Positions 1 to 7,214 of a DNA stretch of 35,504 nt are shown here, piece by piece. The stretch is taken from assembly GCF_003596335.1 (NCBI RefSeq), contig NZ_QZCH01000033.1, positions 1-35,504 of the forward strand, written 5' to 3'. A program made the translations under genes and the position numbers. The stretch is from Motilimonas pumila. GTDB taxonomy: Bacteria > Pseudomonadota > Gammaproteobacteria > Enterobacterales > CBDFNC01. Position 1 is the stretch's first letter; every line of letters starts with the position of its first letter. A model generated the notes under the pieces. The model saw only the letters and a program-made list of their open reading frames with translations, ran no database searches and had not been told where the DNA came from.

Positions 1-224
1 TCAGCCTGATGAATAAAATCTTGATTGTAATCTAGCCATACTTTGGCGTCTTGCAGGTAATCATCAATAACGGTGATATTGGCAATTTGTTGATCAGCCG
101 GAGCCTGACTTGGTGAAGGTTGATTTGCGTCTGAGGAAGTATCGCTTGATGATGAACCTCCGCCGCCGCAGGCTGTCAGGGCAAGAGTGAGGGAAATAGT
201 TGCTGCTAATGAACTCTTTTTCAT
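1..224 (-). CDS. Surface-type lipoprotein, N-terminal part only
   Basis: Reading leftward from the ATG at 224-222, the frame stays open to the window edge (about 74 codons seen). The protein opens with a lipoprotein signal peptide ending in a lipobox LTAC at residues 17-20. A Gly/Ser run (CGGGGSSSS) follows, then an Asp/Gln/Pro-rich linker. The segment VIDDYLQDAKVWLDYNQD resembles the repeat-like beta domain found in many large Vibrio/Shewanella surface lipoproteins; this is a resemblance from memory, not a domain match. Most of the gene lies outside the window, so its function cannot be named. A similar CGGGG start is present in the S33 peptidase at 33044. Confidence 0.75.
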   Translation of the reverse strand, partial: MKKSSLAATISLTLALTACGGGGSSSSDTSSDANQPSPSQAPADQQIANITVIDDYLQDAKVWLDYNQDFIHQA

Positions 225-261
225 GTTAGTTCCATTCTATAAAAAAAGGCTGGTTAATGAG

Positions 262-281
262 ATTATCATTAATAACGATAA
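262..281. promoter_or_regulatory. Possible Fur-like half sites upstream of the left-edge lipoprotein
   Basis: ATTATCATT (262-270) and AACGATAAT (273-281) each match half of the Fur palindrome closely, but they stand in an order that does not build one full 19-bp box. The site lies in the 172-bp gap between the leftward lipoprotein and the rightward gene at 397, so it could serve either. In AT-rich DNA this can arise by chance. Confidence 0.22.
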
Positions 282-396
282 TTGTGATATGTCAAATATG
301 ATTATTGTTATTAGTTGTTCACATTTTGATTTTTTTGTGGATAATGTCAACACAAATTTAGGTTTCTGTGACTTTGCGAAAGGACCGCGTGAGGCG

Positions 397-894
397 ATGA
401 TAAAAACTCTAAAGTGCTGCTTGTATATTCTAGTATTGCTTGCAAGCTTTAAGACGCTAGCAGCTAATGATGTGTTTAACCAAAAAAAGCTGAAAAGTGA
501 ATTTAAACAAATTAAGTATACGCTCGATCTTAAGAAGTATAAGAAACAAAGAATTAAGTCTGACCTTGTTGTTGATTCAGAACATTATATGGCTGACTTT
601 GAGGCGTACGCAGAGTCGATGTCGTTGTTATTTGAGAGTGTCAATGAATGCCACCTTGCGGTGTATGAAGCCGGTGATGATTTGAATGCGAAGAATAATC
701 AGGTCTCAGGGGTACAGCAACAACGCAATAATAATATTAAGCTGTTGAACATACTGATTACTGAAAATGACTTCTCCTCACTTGAAGTAAGCTCGGATTT
801 TAAACAGAACGTGACATCACTGAAAATGTTAGATGTCAACATGAAATCATTATACAATGACTGCGTTTATGCATATAAACGTGCCAATTTATAA
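397..894 (+). CDS. Secreted protein of unknown function, first gene of the Tad operon
   Basis: I do not recognise this 165-aa protein. It has a clear signal peptide (basic start MIKTLK, hydrophobic core, cleavage near TLAA-ND at residue 24). The mature part is hydrophilic, probably helical and lysine-rich near its start, with two cysteines (in NECHLA and NDCVYA) that could pair. The frame is open further upstream to 187, but only the ATG at 397 puts the signal peptide at the N-terminus, and a GAGG lies just before it. It ends 28 nt before the Flp pilin on the same strand, so it is probably cotranscribed and may be a periplasmic accessory of pilus assembly. That role is inferred from position only. 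Confidence 0.6.
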   Translation: MIKTLKCCLYILVLLASFKTLAANDVFNQKKLKSEFKQIKYTLDLKKYKKQRIKSDLVVDSEHYMADFEAYAESMSLLFESVNECHLAVYEAGDDLNAKNNQVSGVQQQRNNNIKLLNILITENDFSSLEVSSDFKQNVTSLKMLDVNMKSLYNDCVYAYKRANL

Positions 895-922
895 TTTGAT
901 ATCGTTAAATAAGGAAATAAAT

Positions 923-1249
923 ATGCTTAATAATATGAAACAAAAAATTTCACTGAAAAGGCAAGCTGGTCAGGGTATGACTGAATATATCATTATTGTG
1001 GCACTTATCGCAGTTGCCGCGATTGGTGTGTATGGTTTGTTTGGCTCGACCGTAAGAAACCAAGTTGCAAGTATGGCAACCGAATTAGGCGGTAATGATG
1101 GTTCAGCAGCAACAGCCGTTGCTTCTAGTGCAGGTAGTGCTGCGGTAACGTTAGCGGAAAAGACCAAGGAGGCTAACTTGAGTAATTATAATGCTGCGGG
1201 TAACAAAGGTATTAAAAGTGAAGGTGGCAGTGGCGGAGGCAGTAATTAA
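923..1249 (+). CDS. flp: Flp-type major pilin prepilin
   Basis: This 108-aa prepilin has a basic leader (residues 1-16, ending in RQAG). The hallmark type IVb processing site follows: cleavage after Gly16 would give QGMTEY, with Glu at +5 and Tyr at +6, then a hydrophobic helix (IIIVALIAVAAIGVYGLF). Flp subunits polymerise into the tight-adherence pilus after cleavage by a dedicated prepilin peptidase. The start at 923 is chosen over the longer frame (857) because AAGGA sits 7 nt upstream and the leader length fits. The mature protein, about 92 residues, is longer than the usual 50-60; the extra length is a low-complexity Ala/Ser/Gly tail ending GGSGGGSN. It is followed by a 188-bp gap before the rest of the operon. 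Confidence 0.93.
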   Translation: MLNNMKQKISLKRQAGQGMTEYIIIVALIAVAAIGVYGLFGSTVRNQVASMATELGGNDGSAATAVASSAGSAAVTLAEKTKEANLSNYNAAGNKGIKSEGGSGGGSN

Positions 1250-1278
1250 TTAGCTGAAAACTTATGATTGCGTAGGCG

Positions 1279-1302
1279 TGCGGGCATTGACAAGTGGCCG
1301 CA
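1279..1302 (+). other. Weak stem-loop between pilin and assembly genes
   Basis: TGCGG (1279-1283) can pair with CCGCA (1298-1302) inside the only long gap (1250-1437) of the Tad operon. No U-tract follows, so it is not a standard terminator. It might act as an attenuator or mRNA end protecting the pilin message, but the stem is only 5 bp. Confidence 0.2.
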
Positions 1303-1437
1303 TGTCGACACCAATTGAGCAGTTGTGTAGAAAGTGAAGTAGCGTTTTTATGGATAGAAAGCGTGTAGTGAAAATGCAAAGTTAATTGTTCACTGTAACA
1401 GTTTCTTGTTTGTGTTTCGCATCAAGGAAGAGTTGAA

Positions 1438-3051
1438 ATGTCTATTTTGAAAATATCTCGATTTAAACAAAGTGGCCATATTTTGGTTTTTGTTTCGTTA
1501 TTTCTGATCGCATTATCTTTATCCGTATTTTCTGTTTTTGATTCTGGTCAGCTCACACTGGAACGTACTAAATTACAAACTACTGCCGACTCAGCAGCAT
1601 ACACAGCGGCTGTCATTCAGTCCCGTGAACTTAATTTCCATGCTTATACCAACCGCGCGATGGCTGCAAACCACGTAACTGTCGCTCAAATGGTTTCTCT
1701 ATCATCCTATTTTCAAAATAACCAACAAATGTTTTGGAATTTAGAGCTTATTGGCGATTGGTTGCAAGCCGTACCTTATGTTGGTCAGGTCATTAATAAA
1801 TTAACAGATGCTGCTGAGGCATTCTTTTCAATTGTTAATGAAGCTATTCAAAATGCAGGCAGTCTTGTCGTTGTTGGCGCGAATGAACTCAATAAAGTAT
1901 ACAGCGAGAGTCAAAGTATATTTCATGGTGCTACAGTTGCCGGTTTAGTTTTAGATGTTGAAGAAGTTATTCGTTTAAATGATCCCGATGCCAATGCTTT
2001 TATGGCAGCATCAGCTTTAACGCTTGCTGACATTACTAGTTGGGAAAATTTTGTAAAAAGGTATGAGGTAGATAAAGCAGAGCGAGCATATGGTGGTTCA
2101 TCAAGCTCCTCATGGAGAGGAACGGGCTCTTCTGGCTCAAGTCGTGATAATGAAGAAGATAAGACTCGTTTAGATCAATACAGAGATGTTGTACTGAGAT
2201 CAAGAGATGAATTTACCTCAAATAGAGATAACAGCTTTTGGGAAAGCCCTGTATCAATTCCTGGCATAATTAAAGACATTCGCATAGAACAAAGAGGCGG
2301 GTCTGAAATGGGGGTCGTGGACGGTAAAAACGCCCCATACTATTCTTTCTCTGCGAAAGATACGATGAGTATCAGAGCTGAAGTGATGAAGTTTAAGTGG
2401 GGGATCCCTAGAGGTTATAGAGACCGAGAACTATTACCTCTAGGTTGGGGAAGACAAGTAACTCACCATAGTGACAGTTTTGACTGGTATAACCCCGTTC
2501 AAAAGAATCAATATAGTAATTGTACTCGATATTGTTATAACTCCCGCCCAAACATAAGCCACCTGTGGCGTGGTGCTGGATATAACAGTAAGGCAAGTCG
2601 CTTCAATGATATGCGCGACAGGTATGGCTTTATGGAAGGTAGCGATACCATCGCATTCTACAAAGATAATGACGATGAAGCGCTGGGGTATGAACATGGT
2701 GAGTATGAAGGTTTACAGAATTTTTTCGATTTAACTAAACCCGGTCTACTTGCAAAATCTCAATCTATCCGAATTTTCCTTGCTAAGGACCATAATAAAA
2801 TAGGTACAACGGATACCATAAACAAGCTTGGAGAAGGGCTCGTTGTATTGAATGAAAACCCTAACCAAGCAATGGAAAATGGACGTCAGGTATCAATGAG
2901 TAAAGGAGAAAGTTATTTCTCAAGACCAAGAAATTTATGGCAACGAAAAGATGGCAATTATGAATATGGCAATATATATAACCCTTATTGGCAACCGAGA
3001 TTAATTGCTCTTGAACAAGATGATAAACGGCTTGGAGCGAACATTCCATGA
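1438..3051 (+). CDS. TadG-like Flp pilus assembly protein
   Basis: This 537-aa protein starts with a short basic region and QSGHILVFVSLFLIALSLSV, a single membrane helix at residues about 13-35. Next comes the pattern DSGQLTLERTKLQTTADSAA, which is the signature of the TadE/TadG-like N-terminal domain: a helix followed by an Asp/Ala-rich amphipathic stretch. The remaining 470 residues would lie in the periplasm. They include a Ser/Gly-rich linker (residues about 215-235) and an aromatic-rich C-terminal half that I do not recognise; I see no clear von Willebrand A domain, which classical TadG often carries. AAGGAAG lies 7 nt before the ATG. It overlaps the next gene by 4 nt (ATGA). TadG-type proteins are minor or anchoring components of the Tad pilus. 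Confidence 0.75.
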   Translation: MSILKISRFKQSGHILVFVSLFLIALSLSVFSVFDSGQLTLERTKLQTTADSAAYTAAVIQSRELNFHAYTNRAMAANHVTVAQMVSLSSYFQNNQQMFWNLELIGDWLQAVPYVGQVINKLTDAAEAFFSIVNEAIQNAGSLVVVGANELNKVYSESQSIFHGATVAGLVLDVEEVIRLNDPDANAFMAASALTLADITSWENFVKRYEVDKAERAYGGSSSSSWRGTGSSGSSRDNEEDKTRLDQYRDVVLRSRDEFTSNRDNSFWESPVSIPGIIKDIRIEQRGGSEMGVVDGKNAPYYSFSAKDTMSIRAEVMKFKWGIPRGYRDRELLPLGWGRQVTHHSDSFDWYNPVQKNQYSNCTRYCYNSRPNISHLWRGAGYNSKASRFNDMRDRYGFMEGSDTIAFYKDNDDEALGYEHGEYEGLQNFFDLTKPGLLAKSQSIRIFLAKDHNKIGTTDTINKLGEGLVVLNENPNQAMENGRQVSMSKGESYFSRPRNLWQRKDGNYEYGNIYNPYWQPRLIALEQDDKRLGANIP

Positions 3052-3878
3052 CGAAAAAGCAAAATGGACAAGCCCTTTCTGAGTTAGTGATTGTTGCAGC
3101 ATTTGTATTGGTTCCTTTACTCTTCTTGTTACCCGTGCTGGCCAAATTTGTCGATGTAAAACATCACAATCAACAAGCTGCTAGGTATGCCGCTTGGGAA
3201 AGAACGGTTTGGTATAATGCAGGAGAGCATCGGGTTAACTTCAAAAGTGACCAAGCGATAAAGCATGAGGTAGTTAGTCGAGTATTCTCCACCTCCGACA
3301 CGGCAATGCATAGTGAAGATAAAGTATGGCAACAAGATGTAGAATTAAAAGAAAATTTTTATATTAGTCAACCAAAATCTTTAGGTAAAGAAAGCTTAAT
3401 TGAGCGGGATACAAGCTCCCCAGAGGGTGACTATATAAGAACCGGCTCTCATAGTAGGTCTTTGGATAATATTAAAAGCCAGGGAATGGACACTGCATTT
3501 AACTTAATGTCACGCGTTGGCTTCTCCCTCAATACGCAAGGTTTAGTTCAAACTGAAGTAAAAACCGATATGAAAGCTTTATCATGGCTTAGTTCATTTA
3601 ACCCTAAGAATTATGGTAGTGATGAACTCACTTCATTCGAATCAACAAATTATTTACTAACAGATGGGTGGAATGTGGGAGGACCAGGACACCAAGACGA
3701 GTTAGTCCGTGCTCTTGTACCTATGTCATATATAAGCTCACTTGGTGACAAGGTTGGCGATGCTGCTGGCATTGTAGATATTTTTATACCCTGGCTAACA
3801 CACTTACAAAATCTAGAGTTAGGCAAGGTAGAGCACGATGCAATACCATCAGACAGGTTAAAAAAATATGAACCTTAG
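3048..3878 (+). CDS. TadE/F-like pseudopilin with extended C-terminus
   Basis: The 276-aa product begins MTKKQNGQALSELVIVAAF. Cleavage after Gly7 would expose QALSE, with Glu at +5, as in pseudopilins of the TadE/TadF type. A hydrophobic helix (residues 12-32) follows, and then the conserved-looking NQQAARYAAWERTVWYN. TadE and TadF are prepilin-peptidase substrates needed for Flp pilus formation. The C-terminal about 220 residues are soluble and unfamiliar. The start overlaps the stop of the upstream gene (ATGA), which implies translational coupling. The end overlaps the next gene by 11 nt. Confidence 0.75.
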   Translation: MTKKQNGQALSELVIVAAFVLVPLLFLLPVLAKFVDVKHHNQQAARYAAWERTVWYNAGEHRVNFKSDQAIKHEVVSRVFSTSDTAMHSEDKVWQQDVELKENFYISQPKSLGKESLIERDTSSPEGDYIRTGSHSRSLDNIKSQGMDTAFNLMSRVGFSLNTQGLVQTEVKTDMKALSWLSSFNPKNYGSDELTSFESTNYLLTDGWNVGGPGHQDELVRALVPMSYISSLGDKVGDAAGIVDIFIPWLTHLQNLELGKVEHDAIPSDRLKKYEP

Positions 3879-4566
3879 GCTTCTTCTACTTCTTTATTTT
3901 ATAACTCCTTTCGCTTTCGCTGGTAATAATTGGCCAGATTTTTCTATACCAGAAGACACTGATGTTGAAATTATAAACGAAAAGACGATAGTGAATGGGT
4001 TACCCATGAAAATGTATCGTTTTAATAGTGTGCTTAACACTCAAGAGCTTATTGCTTTCTACAAAAAAGAATGGAGTAAACCTTCTCAGCCCGATATTGC
4101 TCCTTATGTGATCAATGATGTGGCATTTTGGAAAGTGATTGCTCGCTTTGATAGTGGTTTTATGATTTCTGTTCAAATTAAAAAAACATTATCTGGCAGT
4201 TTTGGTTTTATCTCAATTTCTGATGTCGAGTCTCTGCAAAGAAGAAAGTATGAGGGCGTTGTATCTATTTTTCCTGCCCCTAAAGGAAGTAAAAAAATCA
4301 ACGATTTTTATTCTTATGACATTGGTTCAAAATCTAGAACTGTGCTTATCTTGAATAAAAAGGATATACGGAGTAACATAAATTTTTATACCAATCACTT
4401 TATTTCCAAAGGTTGGGTGAAAGATGATACCCCTAATCCAATAAATGGTGATAAATATGTTTTGATACTTTCTAAGGGTGTCGACCGATTAAATATGACT
4501 ATTTCACGTGATAAAAAAGAAAGGATCACATCTATAGTTGCTGTTCACATCGATAAGGATAGTTAA
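3868..4566 (+). CDS. Secreted Tad-operon protein with an internal duplication
   Basis: I do not recognise this 232-aa family. A signal peptide (residues 1-18, cleavage near FAFA-GNN) directs it to the periplasm. The mature protein looks like two copies of one fold. Copy one has YRFNSVLNTQELIAFYKKEW followed by strands around FWKVIARFDSGFMISVQI. Copy two has VLILNKKDIRSNINFYTNHF followed by strands around KYVLILSKGVDRLNMTISR. Each copy is helix FY-x-W/F plus a beta sheet. It overlaps the preceding pseudopilin gene by 11 nt and abuts the next pilin-like gene, so it belongs to the operon. A periplasmic pilus-assembly or pilotin-like role is a guess from context. Confidence 0.7.
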   Translation: MNLRLLLLLYFITPFAFAGNNWPDFSIPEDTDVEIINEKTIVNGLPMKMYRFNSVLNTQELIAFYKKEWSKPSQPDIAPYVINDVAFWKVIARFDSGFMISVQIKKTLSGSFGFISISDVESLQRRKYEGVVSIFPAPKGSKKINDFYSYDIGSKSRTVLILNKKDIRSNINFYTNHFISKGWVKDDTPNPINGDKYVLILSKGVDRLNMTISRDKKERITSIVAVHIDKDS

Positions 4567-4767
4567 GTGAAGTCTATTAGAGGTGCTGCAATTGTCGAAT
4601 ATACCTTAGTTGTCCTTGTCTGCTCTATTGCATTGCTAATGCCTGTTAATGATGACTTCCAACCAGCAAGTGGGGGGAAGAATGTCGTTGTTAGGTTTAC
4701 TGAAGCTATGAGAGAAAACCATAGTGCATATTCTAAGACAATATCGATATCAAATATTGTTGAGTAA
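4567..4767 (+). CDS. Second, small Flp-type pilin (likely minor pilin)
   Basis: A 66-aa product starts at a GTG placed directly after the TAA of the previous gene. Its six-residue leader MKSIRG is followed by AAIVEYTLVVLVCSIALLM, which reproduces the Flp rule (cleavage after Gly, Glu at +5, Tyr at +6, then a hydrophobic helix). The mature protein would be about 60 residues, nearer the size of typical Flp pilins than the longer one at 923. Its place deep in the operon suggests lower expression and a minor or priming role. The GTG start and very short leader are unusual but the motif is clear. Confidence 0.78.
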   Translation: MKSIRGAAIVEYTLVVLVCSIALLMPVNDDFQPASGGKNVVVRFTEAMRENHSAYSKTISISNIVE

Positions 4768-4812
4768 ATATCTAAAATTTCATTTGTATCAAAGCTGTAA
4801 AAGGGAAAGTTA

Positions 4813-5745
4813 GTGAATAAAGGAACTCTAAAAAGTTGGGGGTTATTACTCTTGGCGATTATATTAGGAGCGGGAACCTATTTTGGTGCAAATCACTTTT
4901 TTAAAGAGCATGAAAAGAAAATTCGTGCCGAACTAGAATCTAAAATTACCTCAACTAAATCTATTGTTGTTTCTAGTCGAGATATTCAGGCCGGGGAGAT
5001 TATCAGCGCTGAAAATATGGCTATTGCGACAGTACCTTCCAATTTTTTACCTGACGGTCATGTTGAGCCACCGATGTTTGATGCAATGTCGGGGAAAGAA
5101 CTCATATATCCGATGTCACAAGGTACGCCTTTATTGCAGTTATATGTGGGTGGTAATTATGCAGATAGGTTTTCTGACCTTATAAAAAAAGGGCATCGAC
5201 CATTAACGGTAGAAGTGGACACAATTAACTCTAATGAAGGTATGATTGAAGTTGGTGACTACGTAGACCTCCTACTAATGGTGAGTGGGGAAAGTGAAGG
5301 CGTTGAACGCCTAGAAAATATAGCTGAAAATGTAAATATTGTTGCAACTGGACGAACTAGAAGTGTCAGTGCTGAATCGAATGGTAATGTGATGAGTGAT
5401 GGTGGCCAAATGTATGGGTATTCAACTATCACTGTTATTCTACCTTCTGATACTGCAGCTCGGGTTTTATTAGCCCAGGAAAACGGCACCTTAGTCACAT
5501 TTTTAAGAAATCAAGAAGACAAAGCAAAACTTGGCTTTGATGCAATCAGCTTTCATCAGATGCAAGATGTTACTGCTGGTACCATTCAATACTTCACTGC
5601 TTCAAATTCTGATGGTGCAAATTTAAAACCAAAATATGTAAATATTATTGGGAATACTAAAAGCAAGATACAAAATGCACGGAAATGGAATGAGCCTGAG
5701 TTAACGGTTTCAAACACAACTAGCAACACCGTTGAAACAGATTAA
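4813..5745 (+). CDS. cpaB: Flp pilus assembly protein CpaB/RcpC
   Basis: The 310-aa protein has one N-terminal membrane helix (residues about 9-26). A SAF-type domain follows (SIVVSSRDIQAGEIISAENM, residues about 50-115, with the VPSNFLPDG strand). The RcpC-like beta domain has VEVDTINSNEGMIEVGDYVDLLLM and the strand VILPSDTAARVLLAQENGTL. This is the standard CpaB/RcpC layout. CpaB acts in the periplasm with the secretin, possibly contacting peptidoglycan. The start is GTG, with AGGG 7 nt upstream. The secretin gene follows after 11 nt, the usual rcpC-rcpA order. Confidence 0.9.
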   Translation: MNKGTLKSWGLLLLAIILGAGTYFGANHFFKEHEKKIRAELESKITSTKSIVVSSRDIQAGEIISAENMAIATVPSNFLPDGHVEPPMFDAMSGKELIYPMSQGTPLLQLYVGGNYADRFSDLIKKGHRPLTVEVDTINSNEGMIEVGDYVDLLLMVSGESEGVERLENIAENVNIVATGRTRSVSAESNGNVMSDGGQMYGYSTITVILPSDTAARVLLAQENGTLVTFLRNQEDKAKLGFDAISFHQMQDVTAGTIQYFTASNSDGANLKPKYVNIIGNTKSKIQNARKWNEPELTVSNTTSNTVETD

Positions 5746-5756
5746 AGGATTTTAGA

Positions 5757-7214
5757 ATGAAGTTTGTTGTATTTTTTATAAGCCTTATTTTGTCTACGAG
5801 TGCTTTGGCTATTGGTGAGTTTCCTCTATCTGGGAAGCCTAAGATGCAGCTTTACGTAGGTCAAGTTAAATCAATAAAGTCAAAGTCAGTTGAGAGAGTA
5901 GCTGTTGGCAATGATGATATTCTTTCGACTTCTGCGCTAGATTCTGGTGAGTTAATTATCATTCCTAAATCAGTAGGACAAACTGAAATTTTCTTGTGGT
6001 ATGAAGGGAACCGAAGGGAAGTGATAGATGTGACTGTAACTGCGCTAAGCCTTGAGAAAGCTTTGAGAGATGTCGTTATTCTGATGTCTGGAATCGAGAA
6101 CGTTAGTGTCACTAAGCAAGGTGATAGAATCCTTGTTAAAGGTTCGGTTACTTCTAAAGACTTAGAAAAAAGCAAAGAAGTATTGGCTGACTACCCTCAC
6201 GTAGTAAATATGCTGAAGTTAAACGACTTTGAAGAGTTAAAGCTATTGCTAGGTGAAATTCCTAATGTTCAGTTAACTAAAGTACGGGGACGAAATAAGC
6301 TCACAGGTACTCTTAAGCTTGAAGACGTGCCAAAACTTGAAGCCATTCAAAAGTTGTACCCAGATTTAATAGTTTTGACTGATATAGAAAAAGTCGAAAT
6401 GAAAAAAATGATAGTCATAGATGTAAAAATTCTTGAGCTTAGGAATAATATGCTCGAGGACATTGGTATCAACTGGGAAGCGGCTATAAACGGCCCCTCT
6501 ATGGGCTTTACGGGGTATGTCTTAGGTAATGACTTCTTCAAAATTGACCCAATTGGCTTAACTGAAAATATTGAGACCGGCGATACAGATTTTTATGGCT
6601 CTGTTGGTATGACTACTCAAATTACATCCACAATTAACCTCATGGAAGAAACTGGACAGGCTCGATATTTATCGAACCCTCTTTTGAGTACCCGCAGTGG
6701 TGAGTCTGCAAACTTTCATGCCGGTGGCGAAATACCTTATGCCGTAAGAGACCAATTTGGTACAACTTCTATTGAGTTTAAACCATACGGAATCATGCTT
6801 GATATCGAGCCTATCACCAACGAAAGGAATGAAATTTTAACAAAAGTTGCAGCTGAAGTGAGTACAATTGATAAAACTACGGCTATCGGTGACGGTCCTC
6901 CCGGTTTATTGACTCGCTCAACAGAAACGGTAGTCAATGCAAAATCTGGAGATACCATCGTTATTGCTGGCTTAGTAACCGCTGAAGATTCAACAGTTTA
7001 TTCTAAAATGCCTTGGCTTGGTGATATGCCGGTTCTTGGTCCACTATTCCGTTCAAAGTCATTTGTTAATCGACAGAGTGAATTAGTCATATTTATCACT
7101 CCTCGCATAGCTACAACTGAGGCAATGGCTGATCAGTATGAATTTATCGATAGAGAGATGGCTAAGTTTGAAAATGAAGGCAGGCCTGACAGTGAGATGA
7201 GGTTGCTTGACTAA
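5757..7214 (+). CDS. cpaC: Tad secretin CpaC/RcpA
   Basis: The 485-aa outer-membrane secretin has a signal peptide (cleavage near ALA-IGEF). The pilus-type N-terminal domain (residues about 25-98, with QTEIFLWYEGNRREVIDVTV) is followed by a BON-like segment (about 100-160). The C-terminal secretin domain starts around residue 285 (QITSTINLMEETGQARYLSN) and includes the signature WLGDMPVLGPLFRSKSF and the closing ELVIFITPRI. It forms the ring through which the Flp pilus leaves the cell. The start has AAAGGA just upstream. Its stop overlaps the ATPase start by one base (TAATG), so the two are probably translationally coupled. Confidence 0.92.
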   Translation: MKFVVFFISLILSTSALAIGEFPLSGKPKMQLYVGQVKSIKSKSVERVAVGNDDILSTSALDSGELIIIPKSVGQTEIFLWYEGNRREVIDVTVTALSLEKALRDVVILMSGIENVSVTKQGDRILVKGSVTSKDLEKSKEVLADYPHVVNMLKLNDFEELKLLLGEIPNVQLTKVRGRNKLTGTLKLEDVPKLEAIQKLYPDLIVLTDIEKVEMKKMIVIDVKILELRNNMLEDIGINWEAAINGPSMGFTGYVLGNDFFKIDPIGLTENIETGDTDFYGSVGMTTQITSTINLMEETGQARYLSNPLLSTRSGESANFHAGGEIPYAVRDQFGTTSIEFKPYGIMLDIEPITNERNEILTKVAAEVSTIDKTTAIGDGPPGLLTRSTETVVNAKSGDTIVIAGLVTAEDSTVYSKMPWLGDMPVLGPLFRSKSFVNRQSELVIFITPRIATTEAMADQYEFIDREMAKFENEGRPDSEMRLLD

